Part shown: positions 60,335 to 64,000 of the stretch, in pieces
Position numbering within the stretch: position 1 is the first letter of the stretch
Layout: every line of letters begins with the position of its first letter
Assembly (NCBI GenBank): GCA_016709145.1
Contig: JADJEK010000002.1
Location: forward strand, 682,001-746,000
DNA length: 64,000 bases
Direction: 5' to 3'
From: Planctomycetota bacterium
GTDB taxonomy: Bacteria > Planctomycetota > B15-G4 > JADJEK01
Translations under genes and position numbers: made by a program
Notes under the pieces: generated by a model
Told to the model about the DNA's origin: nothing
The model's database searches: none
The model's input: only the letters and a program-made list of their open reading frames with translations

Positions 60335-60832
60335 TCACGTCGCTGCGGGCACGCGCGCCGAGCTTGCACGCGTCGCCGTCGCGGGAGCCGAAGGCTCGCC
60401 TCCCCCATCCACGCCGAGGATCCGGCGCTTGATGTCGCTCGTCGACACGCCCTTCGTGTACGGCACGTACTTCATGCGGATGCCGTGCTCGGCGAGGAAC
60501 GCGTCGTCGATGCCGAGTTGACGGACCAGCGAATCGCGGGTCCAGTCGTCGCCGTGCAGGATGAAGTCGGGGCGCAGGAGCTCCATGTAGTCGCGCTGCA
60601 TCGCGTGCGACTCCATGACGAACGCAAGGTCGACGAAGCGACACGCACGGACGACCTCGAGCCGCTCGAGCTCGTTCATCACGGGCTTGCCCTTGTACGA
60701 GCTCGTGAACGCGTCGCTGTTCAGCGCGACGATCACGAAGTCGGCGATCTCGCGCGCGCGCCGCAGCAGATTCACATGTCCGGCGTGGAAGCAGTCGAAC
60801 GTGCCGCCGACGTAGATGCTCGTCTTGTTCAT
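60335..60832 (-). CDS. Cytidylyltransferase (TagD/glycerol-3-phosphate cytidylyltransferase-like)
   Basis: Transfers CMP or AMP to a phosphorylated small molecule. The 165-residue protein starts MNKTSIYVGGTFDCFHAGHV, with the HxGH motif, followed by the LNSDAFTSSYKGKPV region, DFILHGDDWTRDSLV, and YTKGVSTSDIKRRI, the second nucleotidyltransferase signature (R/S-T-S-x-I-K). This combination is typical of the TagD/RfaE-C/phosphoethanolamine-type subgroup. The C-terminal 25 residues are a non-conserved alanine/threonine tail. ATG 60832 is preceded by GGGAGTAC, a weak site. It lies between the desaturase and RND pump genes. The substrate (glycerol phosphate, phosphosugar or other) cannot be told. 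Confidence 0.85.
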   Translation of the reverse strand: MNKTSIYVGGTFDCFHAGHVNLLRRAREIADFVIVALNSDAFTSSYKGKPVMNELERLEVVRACRFVDLAFVMESHAMQRDYMELLRPDFILHGDDWTRDSLVRQLGIDDAFLAEHGIRMKYVPYTKGVSTSDIKRRILGVDGGGEPSAPATATRASSARVPAAT

Positions 60833-60897
60833 GGCCGTACTCCCGGGGAGGAACCCGCGAGTCTCATCGTCCCCGCCGGAGCACGACCTTGAGCCGA

Positions 60898-60925
60898 ACG
60901 GGGACGGAGGCGCGTCTGTCCCCGT
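60898..60925 (-). terminator. GGGGACGGAGGCG hairpin at the 3' end of the RND gene
   Basis: ACGGGGACGGA (60898-60908) pairs with TCTGTCCCCGT (60915-60925) around GGCGCG with one G-T pair. It directly follows the stop codon of the minus-strand RND gene. It is a copy of the small unit that also occurs twice in repeat copy A and once in copy B. Confidence 0.7.
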
Positions 60926-63900
60926 CAGCGTCTGCGGCGGCGGGCCGCGTCGTCGAACAGCGAGTACGCCACCGGCGTCACGACCAACGACAGCAGCAGG
61001 CTCAGCGCCTGGCCGCCGACGATCACCTTCGCCATGTCGGCGCGGTTCGCGGCGCCCGGGCCCTCACCCATCGCGATCGGGATCATCGCGGCGACCAGCA
61101 TCAGCGTCGTCATCAGGATCGGACGCAGGCGCACGCGATTCGCCTCGAGCACGATCCAGTCGCGAACCACGCGCGCGGCGCGGCGTTCGTCGCCGGCCGC
61201 GTCGGCCCGCGCGCGGATCGCGGCGGGGACGAGTTCCGGGCGCCCCGCCACCCGGTCGCGCAGCACGTTCGTGTGATCGATCTGCAGGATGCCGTTCTTC
61301 TTGACGATGCCGAACAGCAGGAACAGCCCGAGCACGGAGAACAGCGTCAGGGGCTGACCCAACATGATCAGCGACAACAACGCGAACGGGATCGTGAGCG
61401 GCACCGCGAGCAGGATCGTGATCGGGTGCACGAAGCTCTCGAACTGCGCGGCGAGCACCATGTACATGAAGACCAGCGACAACCCGAACGCGAGGAAGAA
61501 CGCGCGCACGGACTCCGCTTGGTTGCGCGCCCGCCCCACCGCCTCGAACCGATACGTCGGCGGCGCGTCGAGCTTCGCGAACGCTTCGAGGAAGCGCTGC
61601 GACGCCGTGCCGGTCGGCATGCCGTTCACGTTCGCGACGATCGAGATCTTGCGCTGCAAGCGCGCGCGGTCGATCTGTGCGGGCCCGAGCGCTTCGAGCG
61701 GAGTCGCGAGGTTCTCGAGCCGGACGAGACTCCCGCCGTCCGAGCGCAAACCGATCGCCCCGAGCGCATGCGCGTCGTCGCGGTCCGTGCCCTCCGCGCG
61801 CAGCCAGACGTCGTACTGCTCCCCGGTCGCACCGTCCTTGAAGTCCGAGACGATCTCGCCGCCGACCAGCGTGTGCAGCGTCGACGACACGTCCTCGATC
61901 GTCACACCGAGGTCGCTCGCGCGCTCGCGGTCGATCTGGACGCGCAGTTCCGGCTTGCGCGCCGACAGCGTCGTGTCGACGTCGACGAGTCCGGGCAGCG
62001 CACGCAATTCGCCGACGATGCGCTCCGCGTACGCATTCAGTCGTTCGAGGTCCGGCCCCATGAGTTGGAACTCGAGGTCGGCGTTGGCCGCGCCGCTCTG
62101 CGCGACCTTGGCCGGCTCCTGCACGCTCGTGCGCAGGTCGGGATAGTCGGCCATCATCGCGCGCACGCGCGACATCACGTCCTGCTGCGTGTACGCGTAG
62201 CTCCGGCGCTCGAGGTCTTCGATGCGCACGAAGATCGTGCCCTTGCTGATGGGCCCCTCGCCCGGCGGTTGCCGCCCCGACGTATCGCCGATCTCCGTCA
62301 ACACCGAGATCACTTCGGGCAACGCCGCGAGCCGGCGTTCGATCTGGCCGAACACGTCACTGGTCTTCGCGAGCGACCAGCCCTCCGGCGTCGTGATCGC
62401 GAGTTCGAACTCCGATTGGTCGTCCTTCGGCACGAAGTTGAAACCCGTCAACGCCAACAAGCCGGGCCAATCGAGCGCCGCGAAGCGCTGTGCGCGCGCG
62501 GGGTCCGAGAACGCGAGCCAACGCCCGAGCGGCAGCGGGAACACGCTCGCCGTCGAAGCCACGGTCGCCAGCACGACCGTGAAACGATGCCGCAGCGACC
62601 AAGCCAACAGGCCGAGGTACGGCGCCTCGACGATGCGCTCGTAGATCGTGCGCCGCCCGCCCTCGCCGCGCCTGCGCACCGGCTTCAACATGCGCGCGGA
62701 CAGCATCGGCGTCAGCGTCAGACTCACGCCGAGCGACACGATCGTCGCCACCGCGCAGGTGATGCCGAACGACTGCAAGAAGCGCCCGACCACGCCTTCC
62801 ATGAACGCAATCGGCAAGAAGATCACGAACAGCGACAACGTGGTCGCGACCACCGCGAGCGTGATCTCCTTCGTGCCCTCCTCGGCCGCCGTGCGCGGAT
62901 CCTTGCCTTCCTCCTCCATCCAACGGAACACGTTCTCGATCACGACCACCGCGTCGTCGACGACCACGCCGATCATCAACACCAGCGCGATCAGCGTGAT
63001 GTTGTTGAACGTGAGGTCGAACGCCCGCATGACCGGGAACACCGCGACGATCGAGACCGGGATCGCGAGCCCCGCGACCAGCGTCGTGCGCCAATCGCGC
63101 AGGAACAGCAGGATCGTGATCACCACGAGCGCCGCACCGAGCACGAGATGGACCTGGACTTCGTGCAGCGACGCCTTGATGAAGCGCGATTGATCGCGCA
63201 GCACCGTGGCCTCGACGTCGGCGAACCCTTCGCGCGCGAGTCCCGCGGAGAGGTCCGCGAGCCGCGCCTTGACGCGGTCGATCACCTCGACCGAGTTCGT
63301 GCCGCTCTGCTTCATCACGACCAACGTGACCGCGGGCGCGCCGTCGAGTCGCGCGACGGACCGCGGCGCCTCGATGCCGTCCTCGACGCAGTGCGCGTCG
63401 CCGAGATCGCGGATGCGGATCGGATACCCGTCGCGGTTCGCGACGATCAAGTCCGCGAACTCCGCCGGCACGAGCACGCGACCCGCGGTACGCAACACGA
63501 GTTCGCGACTGCGCTGCTCGACACGTCCGCCCGGCAGTTCGACGTTCTGCTCGGCCAAGGCCTGCGCCACTTGCGCGATCGAAACGCCGAGGGCCTCGAG
63601 CTTGCGCGTATCGACCGTGACGTGGATCGCGCGCTTCTCGCCGCCCACGACGGTGACCGAACCCACGCCGTCGATCCCCGACAGGAAGTCCGCGATGCGC
63701 TTCTCGGCCACTTCGGTGAGTTCGCGCAGACTGCGACGCCCCGACAACGCGATCGTCATGACCGGGGACGCGTCGATGTCGAACTTCTCGATGATCGGCG
63801 TGCGCGTGCCGCTCGGCAGCCGCGACAGGATCGTGTTGACCTTGCTCTGGATCTCCTGCTGCGCGACGTCGCGGTTCTTCGACAGCAGGAATTGCACGAC

Positions 63901-64000
63901 GACGGCGCTCGCGCCCTCGGTCGTGGTGCTGCGCAGGTCGTCGATGCCGGCGATCGTGTTGACCGCTTCCTCGACGACCTTCGTGACGCCGATCTCCATC
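60925..64000 (-). CDS. RND-family efflux pump inner-membrane subunit, 5' end beyond window
   Basis: Proton-driven export of drugs or other small molecules as part of a tripartite pump. About 1024 residues are visible. The reading starts inside the family at VTKVVEEAVNTIAGIDDLRS (normally about residue 65-85), so about 60-70 residues lie beyond the right edge; the ATG at 63999 is internal. Family segments seen: the porter-domain repeats PVMTIALSG and KPELRVQIDRERASDLGVTI, the TM4 region LIALVLMIGVVVDDAVVVIE with the two aspartates of the proton relay, and the TM10 region GLFLLFGIVKKNGILQIDH. A 35-residue insertion (around DRVAGRPELVPAAIRARADA) sits before ANRVRLRPILMTTLM. It is probably a MexF/CusA-like hydrophobe-amphiphile pump. 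Confidence 0.92.
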   Translation of the reverse strand, partial: MEIGVTKVVEEAVNTIAGIDDLRSTTTEGASAVVVQFLLSKNRDVAQQEIQSKVNTILSRLPSGTRTPIIEKFDIDASPVMTIALSGRRSLRELTEVAEKRIADFLSGIDGVGSVTVVGGEKRAIHVTVDTRKLEALGVSIAQVAQALAEQNVELPGGRVEQRSRELVLRTAGRVLVPAEFADLIVANRDGYPIRIRDLGDAHCVEDGIEAPRSVARLDGAPAVTLVVMKQSGTNSVEVIDRVKARLADLSAGLAREGFADVEATVLRDQSRFIKASLHEVQVHLVLGAALVVITILLFLRDWRTTLVAGLAIPVSIVAVFPVMRAFDLTFNNITLIALVLMIGVVVDDAVVVIENVFRWMEEEGKDPRTAAEEGTKEITLAVVATTLSLFVIFLPIAFMEGVVGRFLQSFGITCAVATIVSLGVSLTLTPMLSARMLKPVRRRGEGGRRTIYERIVEAPYLGLLAWSLRHRFTVVLATVASTASVFPLPLGRWLAFSDPARAQRFAALDWPGLLALTGFNFVPKDDQSEFELAITTPEGWSLAKTSDVFGQIERRLAALPEVISVLTEIGDTSGRQPPGEGPISKGTIFVRIEDLERRSYAYTQQDVMSRVRAMMADYPDLRTSVQEPAKVAQSGAANADLEFQLMGPDLERLNAYAERIVGELRALPGLVDVDTTLSARKPELRVQIDRERASDLGVTIEDVSSTLHTLVGGEIVSDFKDGATGEQYDVWLRAEGTDRDDAHALGAIGLRSDGGSLVRLENLATPLEALGPAQIDRARLQRKISIVANVNGMPTGTASQRFLEAFAKLDAPPTYRFEAVGRARNQAESVRAFFLAFGLSLVFMYMVLAAQFESFVHPITILLAVPLTIPFALLSLIMLGQPLTLFSVLGLFLLFGIVKKNGILQIDHTNVLRDRVAGRPELVPAAIRARADAAGDERRAARVVRDWIVLEANRVRLRPILMTTLMLVAAMIPIAMGEGPGAANRADMAKVIVGGQALSLLLSLVVTPVAYSLFDDAARRRRR

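Noticed and set aside
1..64000. CRISPR arrays, insertion sequences, integrases, defence islands, rRNA genes
   Set aside because: No regular spacer-repeat pattern, transposase, integrase, restriction or toxin-antitoxin gene was recognised; the repeats present are hairpin elements and one minisatellite.

Overview
The window is GC-rich (roughly two thirds G+C by eye) bacterial chromosome, densely coded on both strands. Gene content points to the Planctomycetota: a DUF1501 plus DUF1549/DUF1553 pair with a planctomycete-type cytochrome c domain, a ThuA/sugar-dehydrogenase/PKD/cytochrome fusion, an exosortase with a PEP-CTERM target, a chlamydial OmcB-like DUF11 lipoprotein, and several secreted beta-propeller proteins. 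This is inference from families; there is no rRNA or tRNA here to confirm it. No CRISPR array, insertion sequence or prophage was seen.

Layout. 1-5.5 kb: end of an rRNA methyltransferase gene, a frameshifted Kef-type antiporter, a small membrane protein, and a Pit phosphate transporter with its DUF47 partner. 5.6-9.1 kb: glutamine synthetase with a clear terminator and an upstream palindromic site, a VOC-family protein and a secreted beta-helix protein. 9.1-13.3 kb: a lipoprotein cluster, including two tandem paralogues behind a good sigma-70-type promoter, and the DUF11 lipoprotein. 13.5-21.1 kb: a respiratory nitrate locus. An Rrf2 regulator and an NrfD / four-cluster Fe-S / tetraheme cytochrome set lie on the minus strand; napD-napA-napB-ferredoxin-unknown lie divergently on the plus strand. 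napB carries an internal duplication giving four haem sites. 21.1-25.9 kb: an unusual radical SAM protein, a CBS protein, a hairpin-rich dispersed repeat, a propeller protein and a GNAT acetyltransferase. 25.9-33.8 kb: a six-gene minus-strand operon running from a VIT/VWA protein with a PEP-CTERM tail, through exosortase, an EpsI-like protein, a GMC oxidoreductase and a GFO/IDH-like protein, to a TPR-like protein. 33.9-39.5 kb: MFS transporter, frameshifted glycosyltransferase, DUF2071 protein and a two-gene ABC exporter. 39.5-52.7 kb: large secreted proteins (DUF1501/DUF1553 pair, ThuA fusion, gingipain-like protease with HEAT repeats, calcium-loop propeller) and a second copy of the dispersed repeat. 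52.9-64 kb: a 12-bp minisatellite, an RlmI-like methyltransferase, a P-loop protein, a DPP-IV-type peptidase, a DEAD-box helicase that appears to start at CTG, a fatty-acid desaturase, a cytidylyltransferase and an RND pump cut by the right edge.

How the parts work together. The nitrate locus looks like a complete periplasmic quinol-to-nitrate chain in which an NrfD-type module replaces NapC or NapGH. The exosortase operon looks like a dedicated sorting enzyme with one dedicated target and redox partners. The most novel signal is the dispersed repeat (about 23.2-23.9 kb and 44.8-45.3 kb). It has nested stems, including a 37-40 bp inverted repeat, and the bases that differ between copies change in compensating pairs. 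Two genes (Kef antiporter, glycosyltransferase) are broken by single-base frameshifts that could be real or assembly errors.
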